Made by a program: the position numbers and the translations under genes. Of a stretch of DNA of 64,000 bases, positions 55,113-62,318 are shown one piece after another. The stretch lies in contig NZ_JAGIXS010000004.1 in assembly GCF_030014915.1 (NCBI RefSeq), positions 330,401 to 394,400 of the forward strand, written 5' to 3'. How positions within the stretch are numbered: the stretch's first letter is position 1; every line of letters begins with the position of its first letter. This DNA is from Pelomonas sp. V22. GTDB taxonomy: Bacteria > Pseudomonadota > Gammaproteobacteria > Burkholderiales > Burkholderiaceae_C. The notes beneath the pieces are model-generated. The model did not search any database. It was not told the DNA's origin and saw nothing but the letters and a program-made list of their open reading frames with translations.

Positions 55113-55658
55113 TTACTTGGCGGCAGATGCGGCAGCAGCCGGGGCCTTGGGTTCGTCGAACTTGGCACCGCCCTGGTTGGCCATGTAGACCACGGCGCGC
55201 TGGATTTCGAAATCGCTGAAATCACCGCCACCCTGGGCGCCCATATTGCCCTTGCCCTTCAGGGCCGAGGTCAGCAGCGCCTCGACGCCGCCCTTCACGC
55301 GCGGGCCCCAGGCTGCGGCATCACCGAGCTTGGGAGCGCCGGCAGCGCCGGTGGCGTGGCAGGCCGAGCACTGGGCCTGGAACACCTGCTCACCGGTCTT
55401 CATCGCGGCGGCGTCGTTCAGGTCCTTGATCTCGATGCTGCCCACCGGCTGGATGCGAGCGGCAGTGGCCTGCTCTTCCAGGCCCACGCTGCCGGCGGCC
55501 GGCTTGGTCGCGGTGGAGACGTAGTTGGCCAGCATGATGATGACGATCACCGGCACCACAAAGGCAAAACCGACCGCCCAGATCAGTTGCTTGGGCGTCT
55601 TGATGGGGCCTTCATGGGCTTCGTCGTGGTCGTGCGCGTGATCATGGGTTCCGCTCAT
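55113..55658 (-). CDS. Membrane-anchored class I cytochrome c (c5 family)
   Basis: The 181-aa protein starts at ATG 55658 (MSGTHDHAHDHDEAHEGPIK), with GAGG upstream. The His/Asp-rich N-terminus could bind metal. One transmembrane helix (AVGFAFVVPVIVIIMLANYV) anchors a cytochrome c5 domain with the heme motif CSACHATGAAGAPKLGDA and a C-terminal methionine ligand region (IQRAVVYMANQGG). An Ala-rich tail ends it. Likely an electron carrier of the respiratory chain, heme on the periplasmic side. Confidence 0.9.
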   Translation of the reverse strand: MSGTHDHAHDHDEAHEGPIKTPKQLIWAVGFAFVVPVIVIIMLANYVSTATKPAAGSVGLEEQATAARIQPVGSIEIKDLNDAAAMKTGEQVFQAQCSACHATGAAGAPKLGDAAAWGPRVKGGVEALLTSALKGKGNMGAQGGGDFSDFEIQRAVVYMANQGGAKFDEPKAPAAAASAAK

Positions 55659-55807
55659 GAAATCCTCGTAGGCGTCGGCTGTCTGTCGTGAAGCAGGCCC
55701 TGCGGGCCAAACAAAGCCAGCAGGACACAAAGCCGGGGATTATATCTACCGCCTCCGCCACCCGGCCGGGCATCGCTCACGGCACTGCTAGAATCCGCAG
55801 CCTTGTT

Positions 55808-55883
55808 GCGCCCGTAGCTCAATGGATAGAGTACTGCCCTCCGAAGGCAGGGGTTGTTGGTTCGATCCCAACCGGGCGCGCCA
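55808..55883 (+). tRNA. tRNA-Arg (anticodon CCG)
   Basis: A 76-nt cloverleaf. Acceptor GCGCCCG (55808-55814) pairs with CGGGCGC (55873-55879), then G and an encoded CCA. The D-arm contains AGCTCAATGGATAGAGT. The anticodon stem CTGCC/GGCAG encloses CTCCGAA, so the anticodon is CCG, reading CGG. The T-arm GTTGGTTCGATCCCAAC is complete. TAGAAT (55789-55794) upstream is a plausible -10. Confidence 0.95.
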
Positions 55884-56358
55884 GAGATTCAAGGAAAACG
55901 CCACCTTTGAGGTGGTGTGACTTAGCCCATAGTGTGGCCAATACGGCCAGGGTTAAGTTGATTCGACGACTGGCCAAGCTTTGCTTTACAGACGTTGCCG
56001 CGTAGGGCATCAGCTGACTGCCACGCCAGCTAGAACAACGAAATTGCTTGCGGTCTTGTCGTGGTGGCGCGCTGTAGTGACGAAACGACGGCCTTGAGAA
56101 TCGCTCACGTCACTGACTCTGAGACTCGCATGTCCACTCAGGTAAGGCGGCGGTCTGTCCTCAGACCGTCGACTTCAGCTTGAAGCACCTTAGTGGCATC
56201 TTGAGCGAAATCAAACGCAAACCAGCTGCGTAAGCCAAGCTAGCGTGCCGTTCGTCGTAGGCAGCTATGCAGCGGTTGCCGCCGTTCGCGGCAGTACGCC
56301 GAGTTCACGGTAAAGGGCATGAAGCCGTCGTTGGCTCCCAGCCGGCAGCCATACTTGA
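55884..56358. other. Long non-coding stretch after the tRNA
   Basis: About 475 bp with no convincing gene and visibly lower GC than its surroundings. It holds a hairpin ACGCCACC-TTTGA-GGTGGTGT (55898-55918) just after the tRNA and another CGGTCTG-TCCT-CAGACCG (56151-56168). A minus-strand open frame (start 56800, end 56240) has no recognisable domain and overlaps the response-regulator gene, so I do not call it. The change of composition after a tRNA fits an integration junction; no integrase or repeated tRNA end is seen in the window. Confidence 0.5.
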
Positions 56359-56372
56359 TGACATTCACGTCA
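56359..56372 (+). promoter_or_regulatory. CusR-box-like palindrome 1 (upstream of the two-component genes)
   Basis: TGAC-ATTCAC-GTCA, extended to a perfect 6-bp inverted repeat GATGAC/GTCATC (56357-56374). The same TGAC-N6-GTCA arrangement lies upstream of the genes at 58614 and 62319. The site ends 38 bp before the regulator ATG. TGAC-N6-GTCA is the core of the CusR/CopR copper box. Confidence 0.6.
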
Positions 56373-56410
56373 TCCTGTACGGACCCGCGTGAGAGAAACT
56401 TCTCGGCTAC

Positions 56411-57130
56411 ATGCACAGCACTCCCATGAAAGTCCTGCTGGTCGAGGACGAACCCAAGATTGCTGCCTTTGTCCAGACCGGCCTGACCGACCGCGGCATG
56501 CAGGTGCGGGTCGTCGACGACGGCAGGGCTGGCTATGAGTGCGGCTTGCAAGCTGGGCTGGATGCCATCGTCCTGGACCTGATGCTGCCGGGCCGCGATG
56601 GCCTGGATGTGCTCGCCGCATGGCGTCGCGAGGGCGTGCAGACCCCGGTGATCCTGCTGACGGCGCGCAATGAGTTGGGGGATCGCTTGCAAGGATTGGC
56701 GTTGGGCGCCGATGACTACCTGGCCAAGCCCTTCTTCATCGAGGAACTGGCGGCGCGGCTTTTGACCATCCGGCGCCGCCTGAACGGCGAGAGACAGCAT
56801 CTGCTGCAGGTTGGCGATCTGACCCTGGATCGCATCGCGCGCGCTGTTCGCTGGTCCGACCGTCAGGTGGAGCTGACCAGCCGTGAATTCAATCTGCTGG
56901 AGTTCCTAATGCGCTCCACTGGTCAGGTGTTCTCGCGCACGCAAATCCTCGAACATGTGTGGGGTTACGACTTCGACCCCAGTACCAACGTGATCGATGT
57001 CTGCGTCAAGCGCATCCGCGCCCGGCTATCTCAGGCGGGAGCCATCGGTGAACGTGCCCCCAGCATCGAAGCCGTCCGTGGCGTCGGCTACCGCTTCTGT
57101 CCGCCCGCGCATGCAGATGGCTCGCTCTGA
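56411..57130 (+). CDS. OmpR/PhoB-family response regulator, CusR/CopR-like
   Basis: The 239-aa protein has a receiver domain (KVLLVEDEPKIAAFVQTGLT; phosphoacceptor Asp56 in AIVLDLMLPGRDG; LLTARN; AKPF lysine). The C-terminal winged helix reads VELTSREFNLLEFLMRSTGQ, TNVIDVCVKRIRARL and VRGVGYRF. The VEDEPK opening and overall wording are those of the heavy-metal group (CusR, CopR, CzcR, IrlR). It overlaps the sensor kinase gene by 20 bp and has a TGAC-N6-GTCA box upstream, so autoregulation is likely. ATG 56426 (MKVLL) is an alternative start. Confidence 0.9.
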   Translation: MHSTPMKVLLVEDEPKIAAFVQTGLTDRGMQVRVVDDGRAGYECGLQAGLDAIVLDLMLPGRDGLDVLAAWRREGVQTPVILLTARNELGDRLQGLALGADDYLAKPFFIEELAARLLTIRRRLNGERQHLLQVGDLTLDRIARAVRWSDRQVELTSREFNLLEFLMRSTGQVFSRTQILEHVWGYDFDPSTNVIDVCVKRIRARLSQAGAIGERAPSIEAVRGVGYRFCPPAHADGSL

Positions 57131-58532
57131 ATCGGCCCGTTCATTTCGCTGGCGTGTCTTCGCGGTGGCGATGCTCAGTGTCGGAACGGCCCTGGTACTG
57201 GTGCTGCTGATCGGCTGGCACAGCCTGATCGAGCGGGAGCGGGTGCGCCTGGACGAACGGCTGTGCATGGAGGGCCGGCGACTGGCCGGACTGTCCGACC
57301 AGCAGGATGAGCGGCATCGCTGGGACCGGTTGAGCCAAGACCTGGCACTCAAGCTGCATGTCGACGACGCGTCCGACCTGCGCTTGCGAGTGACGGACGT
57401 GCAAGGCGTGATTGCGCTGCAGTCCCGGGGGCCTTGGCCCCTTGGTCCTGCTGCAGCATGGCGGGACGACAACCGGCTTCCTCCGGTAGGCCAGTCAACC
57501 GACCCTCGTGGTCGATGCCGCTGGGTCGCGGCAGAAGGCCAAGGGCGGGACTGGCAGGCCGTGCAGGTCCAGCTCTCGGGTGCCACGGCCGAACTTGCGG
57601 TCGATTCGGGCTCGCTCGCGGCTGACCTGCGCGCGGACCTGCGCGACGTGTTGCTGCTGACCATACCCGTGGGCATCCTGCTGTCCGTCTTAGGTGCGGC
57701 GCTCTTGTCGGGCATGACGATGCGGCCGCTCAAGCGCCTGCGCGAGGCGATGCGGCGCATGGGCCACCAGGCCTTGAGCGAGCGCCTGTCGGATGCCGGC
57801 GAGGACCAAGAGTTTCGCGAGTTGATCGCGGCCTACAACACCATGCTCGGGCGCATTGAGGCCAGCTTCCATCAGGCCTCGCGCTTTTCTGCCGACGCAG
57901 CGCATGAGCTCCGCACCCCGCTGACGATCCTCCGTGGCCGGCTTGAACGGGCAATCGGGCGGACCGAGGGCCGCGCCGTGCAGGAGGAACTGGGCCTGAT
58001 TCAAGATGAGGTGGGGCGACTGGTCGCGATCACACGCAAGCTGCTGATGCTGTCGCAAGCGGACGCTGGCCGCCTGCCTGTGCATGCCGAACCCGTGGAC
58101 CTGACCGTCCTGCTGCAGGACTTGATCGCCGACGCCGTCATGCTGACGGAATCCCAGACCCTCTTGGTGGAGATCGATTCTGGTCTGCAGGTGGCGGGCG
58201 ACCGAGGATTGCTGCAGCAGCTGTTCAACAACCTGGTGAGCAATGCGCTGCGCTACCGGAGCGAAGGCGGCTGGATCCAGGTGCAGGCGCGTCGCAGCGG
58301 CCACGGTGTCGAGGTCCTCATCGCCAATCCCTGCCTGCCTCTGGATGCCGCCGCTCGCGCACGCTTCTTTGAAAGGTTCTACCGGGCTGATCCTGCCCAT
58401 GGGCGACGCACTGACGGCACCGGCCTGGGGCTCAGCCTGGTGCGCGAAATTGCCCGTGCCCATGGCGGCGAGGCCAGCTTGCAGGCCAGCGTCGAGGACG
58501 AGGTGAGGGTGCGCGTCTGGCTGCCCGTTTGA
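57111..58532 (+). CDS. Sensor histidine kinase of the CusS/CopS type
   Basis: The 473-aa protein starts at ATG 57111 (MQMARSESARSFRWRVFAVA) within the regulator's 3' end. TM1 spans about residues 15-36, a periplasmic sensor of about 145 aa follows, then TM2 near 180-201 and a HAMP. The H-box is ADAAHELRTPLTIL (His265), the N-box LFNNLVSNALRYRSEG, and the G-boxes include TDGTGLGLSLVREIARAHGG. The periplasmic part has two cysteines and few histidines, so metal sensing is not obvious. ATG 57117 is an equally possible start. Confidence 0.9.
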   Translation: MQMARSESARSFRWRVFAVAMLSVGTALVLVLLIGWHSLIERERVRLDERLCMEGRRLAGLSDQQDERHRWDRLSQDLALKLHVDDASDLRLRVTDVQGVIALQSRGPWPLGPAAAWRDDNRLPPVGQSTDPRGRCRWVAAEGQGRDWQAVQVQLSGATAELAVDSGSLAADLRADLRDVLLLTIPVGILLSVLGAALLSGMTMRPLKRLREAMRRMGHQALSERLSDAGEDQEFRELIAAYNTMLGRIEASFHQASRFSADAAHELRTPLTILRGRLERAIGRTEGRAVQEELGLIQDEVGRLVAITRKLLMLSQADAGRLPVHAEPVDLTVLLQDLIADAVMLTESQTLLVEIDSGLQVAGDRGLLQQLFNNLVSNALRYRSEGGWIQVQARRSGHGVEVLIANPCLPLDAAARARFFERFYRADPAHGRRTDGTGLGLSLVREIARAHGGEASLQASVEDEVRVRVWLPV

Positions 58533-58565
58533 ACAGTGCCAGCAGGTCGCTTGGGCCAGTCTCGA

Positions 58566-58607
58566 TGACGAAGTTGTCATGCCCGCGAGCTCGGCGCTTT
58601 CTAGCAT
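58566..58607 (+). promoter_or_regulatory. CusR-box-like palindrome 2 with -10 box
   Basis: TGAC-GAAGTT-GTCA (58566-58579; ATGAC/GTCAT with one more pair each side) is followed after exactly 22 bp by TAGCAT (58602-58607). The lipoprotein ATG comes 6 bp after that. TTGTCA within the box would be the -35, but the 22-bp spacer is too long for an unaided promoter, as expected for an activated one. Confidence 0.65.
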
Positions 58608-58613
58608 CGGGTC

Positions 58614-60266
58614 ATGACTCCTTTCCGCATGGCTCCACGCCCCTGGATCCTGGCCCTGAGCACGGCCGCAACCCTCAATGCCTGTGGCGGCGGCGGGTCT
58701 AGTTCCAGCGTCCCTGCACCGGTTCCTGCGCCTGCGCCTGCGCCTGCGCCTGCGCCTGCGCCTGCACCTGCACCTGCACCTGCACCTGCACCTGCACCTG
58801 CACCTGCACCTGCACCTGCACCTGCACCTGCACCTGCACCGTCTACGTTCACGCTGAGCAGCGCTTCGCTGGCCGCAGACGGCAGTTTGGGTGCCGAGTT
58901 CACCTGTGACGGACCAGGCTCCAGTCCTGCTCTGAGCTGGTCGCAGGCTCCTGTGGGCACGCAGGCATTCGCCTTGCTGATGAGCACGCTGCCCGGGGAT
59001 GGCAGCATCAAGTACAACTGGGTGCTCTACGGAATCCCAGCGGCCCGAACCACTCTGCCTCGCGACAGCTTCGGCGTGGGCACGTTGGGGGTCGGCAGTG
59101 ATGGCCCGGCAGCCGCCTACCAGGCTCCGTGCTCACAGGGCCCGGGAGCCAAGACCTATACCTGGACCCTTTACGCGCTGTCGGCTGCTCCGGCCGTGAG
59201 CGGCGCCGTGACAGGTCAGCAATTGGCCGATGCGATCGCGCCGCTCACGCTTGGCAAGGCCAGCCTCAATGGCACCTACAGCCGTACCAGCAGCTCGCCC
59301 GGCAATGCCGCGGCCTGCCAGCTGGTGCGCGCTTCTCTTGGGGGCTCGACCACCGGTCACGCGCAAGCTGGCTGCGATGCGGACTACGCCTACATCTCTT
59401 CGACAGGCCTGCCGCAGCACGTGATGATGAACGGTATCACGGCTACCAACCTGCAGGTGCCCACGGCGCAGCCCTTCCTGGGCAGCAATGCCTGGCGTAT
59501 CCCTCTCGCACCCACACCGGCCGCCGCGCCGGTGAGCGCGGTCGATGGCCCCATCGGCATGGCCATCAACGGCGTGCCGATCTTCAACCCTTGCAAACAG
59601 GGCGGCTGCCAGAACGGCGACACCAAGCTGTTGGGTGAGCTCGACGTTTGCAACGGCCATGCCGGCCGCGCCGACGACTACCACTACCATGCGGCCCCGC
59701 TGTGCCTGATGGCAGGCAAGGCAGCCTCGTACTGGGACACGCATCCGCTGGGCTGGGCCCTCGATGGCTACGCGATCTACGGCTACAACGGCCCGGACGG
59801 CAAGCCTGCCGCCCGCGACGCGGCTTGCGGTGGCAACACCGGCACCGTGAGCAACGGGCCAGCGGGCTACAGCTATCACGTGACCGACGCAGCGCCCTAT
59901 GTGCTGTCCTGCTTCTACGGAAAGCCAAGTCCGGACCTCGCTGGCCAGGCGGGCAAGTACGCGCCCCTGCGTCAGCCGCCTGTGACGCCCTTTCCGGTCA
60001 GCGCGATGACGCTGAGCACCGATGCCAGCGATGGCTACCAGGTGCTGCAGTTCACCAGCGCGCGCAGCTTCACGACAACCGAGACAGGCAGTGACAGCTA
60101 CACCAATCCGGCCGGAACTTATCGCATCCGCTACCGCGCCCTGGAGGGGGCCGAGCTGGAGACACAGCTCGCTCTCGGACAGCATCGCGGCAAATCCGCC
60201 TGCTGGCAGTTCCAGTTCACCAACACCACGGCAACGACCCAGCCGCCCGTGGTCTATTGCCGATGA
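58614..60266 (+). CDS. PEBP-YHYH two-domain lipoprotein
   Basis: The 550-aa protein has a lipoprotein signal peptide ending in LNAC (Cys24), then GGGGSSSS and an Ala-Pro linker to about residue 76. A PEBP (YbhB/YbcL-like) domain follows (FTCDGPGSSPALSWSQAPVG, IKYNWVLYGIPA, KTYTWTLYAL). The C-terminal half has the YHYH motif (GRADDYHYHAAPLCLMAGKA; GWALDGYAIYGYNGPDG). YHYH domains are uncharacterised; the paired His residues could bind a metal or phosphate. It heads a probable three-gene operon under palindrome 2. The fusion of these two domains is unusual as far as I know. Confidence 0.8.
   Translation: MTPFRMAPRPWILALSTAATLNACGGGGSSSSVPAPVPAPAPAPAPAPAPAPAPAPAPAPAPAPAPAPAPAPAPAPSTFTLSSASLAADGSLGAEFTCDGPGSSPALSWSQAPVGTQAFALLMSTLPGDGSIKYNWVLYGIPAARTTLPRDSFGVGTLGVGSDGPAAAYQAPCSQGPGAKTYTWTLYALSAAPAVSGAVTGQQLADAIAPLTLGKASLNGTYSRTSSSPGNAAACQLVRASLGGSTTGHAQAGCDADYAYISSTGLPQHVMMNGITATNLQVPTAQPFLGSNAWRIPLAPTPAAAPVSAVDGPIGMAINGVPIFNPCKQGGCQNGDTKLLGELDVCNGHAGRADDYHYHAAPLCLMAGKAASYWDTHPLGWALDGYAIYGYNGPDGKPAARDAACGGNTGTVSNGPAGYSYHVTDAAPYVLSCFYGKPSPDLAGQAGKYAPLRQPPVTPFPVSAMTLSTDASDGYQVLQFTSARSFTTTETGSDSYTNPAGTYRIRYRALEGAELETQLALGQHRGKSACWQFQFTNTTATTQPPVVYCR
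58725..58838 (+). repeat. Hexanucleotide tandem repeat encoding (Pro-Ala)n
   Basis: Nineteen 6-bp units: six CCTGCG followed by thirteen CCTGCA. They encode the rigid linker of the PEBP-YHYH lipoprotein. Unit gain or loss keeps the frame, so linker length can vary freely. Confidence 0.95.
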
Positions 60267-60285
60267 GTCACCCCTCGGAGCATCC

Positions 60286-60861
60286 ATGACGCGCCTGCGC
60301 AACCCTTTGATCCTCGCGGCCCTGGCGCTGCCCCTGCAACTGGCGCCCAACGTCGCCCAGGCCCACGAACTGCCTGCCGACCGGCTCACTCTGGTGCAGC
60401 GGGACGCGACACATCTCAGCCTTCAGCTCTACGTGGACCTGCCAGCCCTGATGCACCGTTGCCTGTCGCCGCAGACCCCGCTTGCAGCCTTCGTGCTCGC
60501 CCTGTCGTCACAGTCGCCGGTGGAGCTCGAACCGGCATTGCAAAGACTGCGAACCTGCGTCGAGCCGAAGCTCAGGCTCAGACGTGAAGGCGCACCGCTT
60601 CAGATCGCCAACTGGCGCTGGCCGAGCGTCACGCGTGTCCAGTCGCTCATACAGCAGCGCGCCATGCAGTTGGTTGTCGCGCCAAGCGACCACGCCCACG
60701 ATCCGCCAGAGGAGATCACCGCCGACGCGGTGTCGGCCGATGGCATGAGTGCACTGAGCCTCGAACTGCCGACTGAACTGCAGCCGCTGATGCTGGTCAA
60801 TTACCGCCCCCGCCAGCGCTGGATCGATCGCTCCAGCGGGCCGATACCCATCACGTTCTGA
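60286..60861 (+). CDS. Exported protein of unknown function
   Basis: The 191-aa protein starts at ATG 60286 behind a GGAG (60277-60280), with a signal peptide (MTRLRNPLILAALALPLQLA, cut near AQA). The mature chain opens HELPADRLTLVQRDATHLSL and ends DRSSGPIPITF. It lies 19 bp after the PEBP-YHYH gene, so it should be cotranscribed. The AHELP opening is seen in some periplasmic proteins that accompany HupE-like membrane proteins, but I cannot assign a family. Two cysteines (HRCLS, LRTCVE) could form a disulfide. Confidence 0.7.
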   Translation: MTRLRNPLILAALALPLQLAPNVAQAHELPADRLTLVQRDATHLSLQLYVDLPALMHRCLSPQTPLAAFVLALSSQSPVELEPALQRLRTCVEPKLRLRREGAPLQIANWRWPSVTRVQSLIQQRAMQLVVAPSDHAHDPPEEITADAVSADGMSALSLELPTELQPLMLVNYRPRQRWIDRSSGPIPITF

Positions 60862-60926
60862 CACCGGGCGCACATTGCCCCGACAAACCCAAGCAGCCGA
60901 GCTGCCAAACAAGAGGGAATCTGCAC

Positions 60927-62258
60927 ATGCAACAGCGCCGACATGCGTGCCTCAGCCTGCTCATCCTGTCATGGAGCCCCGCGAGCTGGGCGCGCCCACA
61001 GGTCCAGACGCCCCCTGATGGTCAGCGGGGGCCTCGCCCGGGGCCGCCCCGAGAGGATCGCGAGCGCCGCGACCCGCGCCAACGCTATTCGCTGCAGCAG
61101 GCCATGTCCGACAAGGCGCAATTGCACACGATTGCCTTCAGCGGGCTGGCGTTCCTGAGCGGTGACTTCGCAGCCGACACCTTCCTGCCGCCCGGCAAGA
61201 TCGCCGACTACTTCGGCTTCCAGTACCTGCGCGACATCGACGCCGCGGCTGGCGGACACAACCCGTCCTTTCTGACCCGGATCGCGTTCAACATGCTGAC
61301 GCTGATGACGCCGGCCCAGACCGCCCAATTGGCCGAACTGGCCGCTGCTCAAGAGGCAGACCTGCGCCGTTTCGCACTGGCTCGGCTACCGTTGATGCGC
61401 GCCTTCCGGCGCGAGCTCGACGGCCAGATCCCCGCAGGAAGCACCGGCCTGGACCACGGGGCGGTCGTGAGCCACTCTGCCCGCCTTTACGAGCTCGACG
61501 GCCGGCTCACGCTGCAGCGGGCCCGGGTCATGGCGCGCGTGGCCCGCTCGTTCGGTCCGGAGCAATCAGCGCGCCTGGAAAGCCTCAAGTTCGGAGACTC
61601 ACGCACCTGGCCTGATGTCCCCGAGCCAGCGGCTCGACGCGGCCTCAACCACGCACAGGATGTGGCCGTCATGACCTATGCGAGCGAGATGTTCGCCTGG
61701 GTGCGCGGCTCGCTCGAGGCCGACACCTATTTCTGTCCCGAACGGCATGCCATGTACTTCGGCGGCTTCGGTTTGAAGACGGCACCGGCCATGGGCAAGA
61801 AGGACTATTCAATCAGCACGGCCCTGACTGGGGATGCGGGCGCGGAGTTCCTGGCACTGCTGAATCCCGGGCAGCGGGCTGAGATCGCGGAGCTTCCCGA
61901 GCGCCAGCGCGCCTGGCTGAACGAGATCGCCCGCTTGCGCCAACAAACCGCTGCGGCGCTGCGGCAGCTGCTGGAAGGCAAAGAGGTCGACGAGGGCTTG
62001 GTGATGCACAACTCACGGCGCTACGGGGAACTCGACGGGGAACTGGCCTGGTTGTATGCACAAGCCTTCATCCGCGTGGGCCGAAGCCTGACGCCGGCAC
62101 AGAAGCGTGCATTGGCCGAGATGCGAGCCCGCAGCCCCCATGGGCCCAACGATCCCAAGGGCCCGTTCCTGTTCTCGTCGTCACTGGATGCGGAAGGCAC
62201 CGCCTACGCGGAGCGCGTGGACACCCTGTTCGGACTGCCCGGCCGGCCTATGAAATGA
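60927..62258 (+). CDS. Exported protein with internal duplication, function unknown
   Basis: The 443-aa protein starts at ATG 60927 behind GAGGGA, with a signal peptide (residues about 1-22) and a Pro/Arg-rich stretch to about 55. Two homologous halves follow: residues about 62-221 and 242-400. Each has GxxxADTxxxP then YFG (79-96 and 261-279), an LTP-Q or LNP-Q helix start, HSARLYELDG or HNSRRYGELDG (183-192 and 361-371) and a closing RVARSFGPEQ or RVGRSLTPAQ helix. The helical LTPxQ pattern faintly recalls Spy/CpxP-like proteins. No known family is recognised. It follows the 191-aa gene after 65 bp with no promoter visible. Confidence 0.75.
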   Translation: MQQRRHACLSLLILSWSPASWARPQVQTPPDGQRGPRPGPPREDRERRDPRQRYSLQQAMSDKAQLHTIAFSGLAFLSGDFAADTFLPPGKIADYFGFQYLRDIDAAAGGHNPSFLTRIAFNMLTLMTPAQTAQLAELAAAQEADLRRFALARLPLMRAFRRELDGQIPAGSTGLDHGAVVSHSARLYELDGRLTLQRARVMARVARSFGPEQSARLESLKFGDSRTWPDVPEPAARRGLNHAQDVAVMTYASEMFAWVRGSLEADTYFCPERHAMYFGGFGLKTAPAMGKKDYSISTALTGDAGAEFLALLNPGQRAEIAELPERQRAWLNEIARLRQQTAAALRQLLEGKEVDEGLVMHNSRRYGELDGELAWLYAQAFIRVGRSLTPAQKRALAEMRARSPHGPNDPKGPFLFSSSLDAEGTAYAERVDTLFGLPGRPMK

Positions 62259-62268
62259 CGCGGGCCGG

Positions 62269-62310
62269 TGACGCAAATGTCATCGGCCCAGTTCAACCGC
62301 TGTCTAGCAT
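62269..62310 (+). promoter_or_regulatory. CusR-box-like palindrome 3 with -10 box
   Basis: TGAC-GCAAAT-GTCA (62269-62282) is followed after exactly 22 bp by TAGCAT (62305-62310), then 8 bp to the ATG at 62319. Spacing and both motifs repeat palindrome 2, although the intervening sequence is different. This argues for common control. Confidence 0.65.
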
Positions 62311-62318
62311 CAGCCGCC

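Noticed and set aside
56359..56372. Palindromes read as Pho boxes because of TGTCAT
   Set aside because: Pho boxes are direct repeats of CTGTCAT at 11-bp spacing. Here the half-sites are inverted (TGAC and GTCA) with a constant 6-bp centre, as in CusR boxes.
56240..56800. Minus-strand open frame across the response-regulator start
   Set aside because: It overlaps the conserved receiver domain and has no recognisable domain; the tail is unusual but insufficient to call a gene.
62268..62318. Upstream GTG or ATG start for the metallophosphoesterase
   Set aside because: Those codons lie inside the palindrome and before the -10 box shared with the gene at 58614. A start at 62319 also gives a normal lipoprotein signal peptide.
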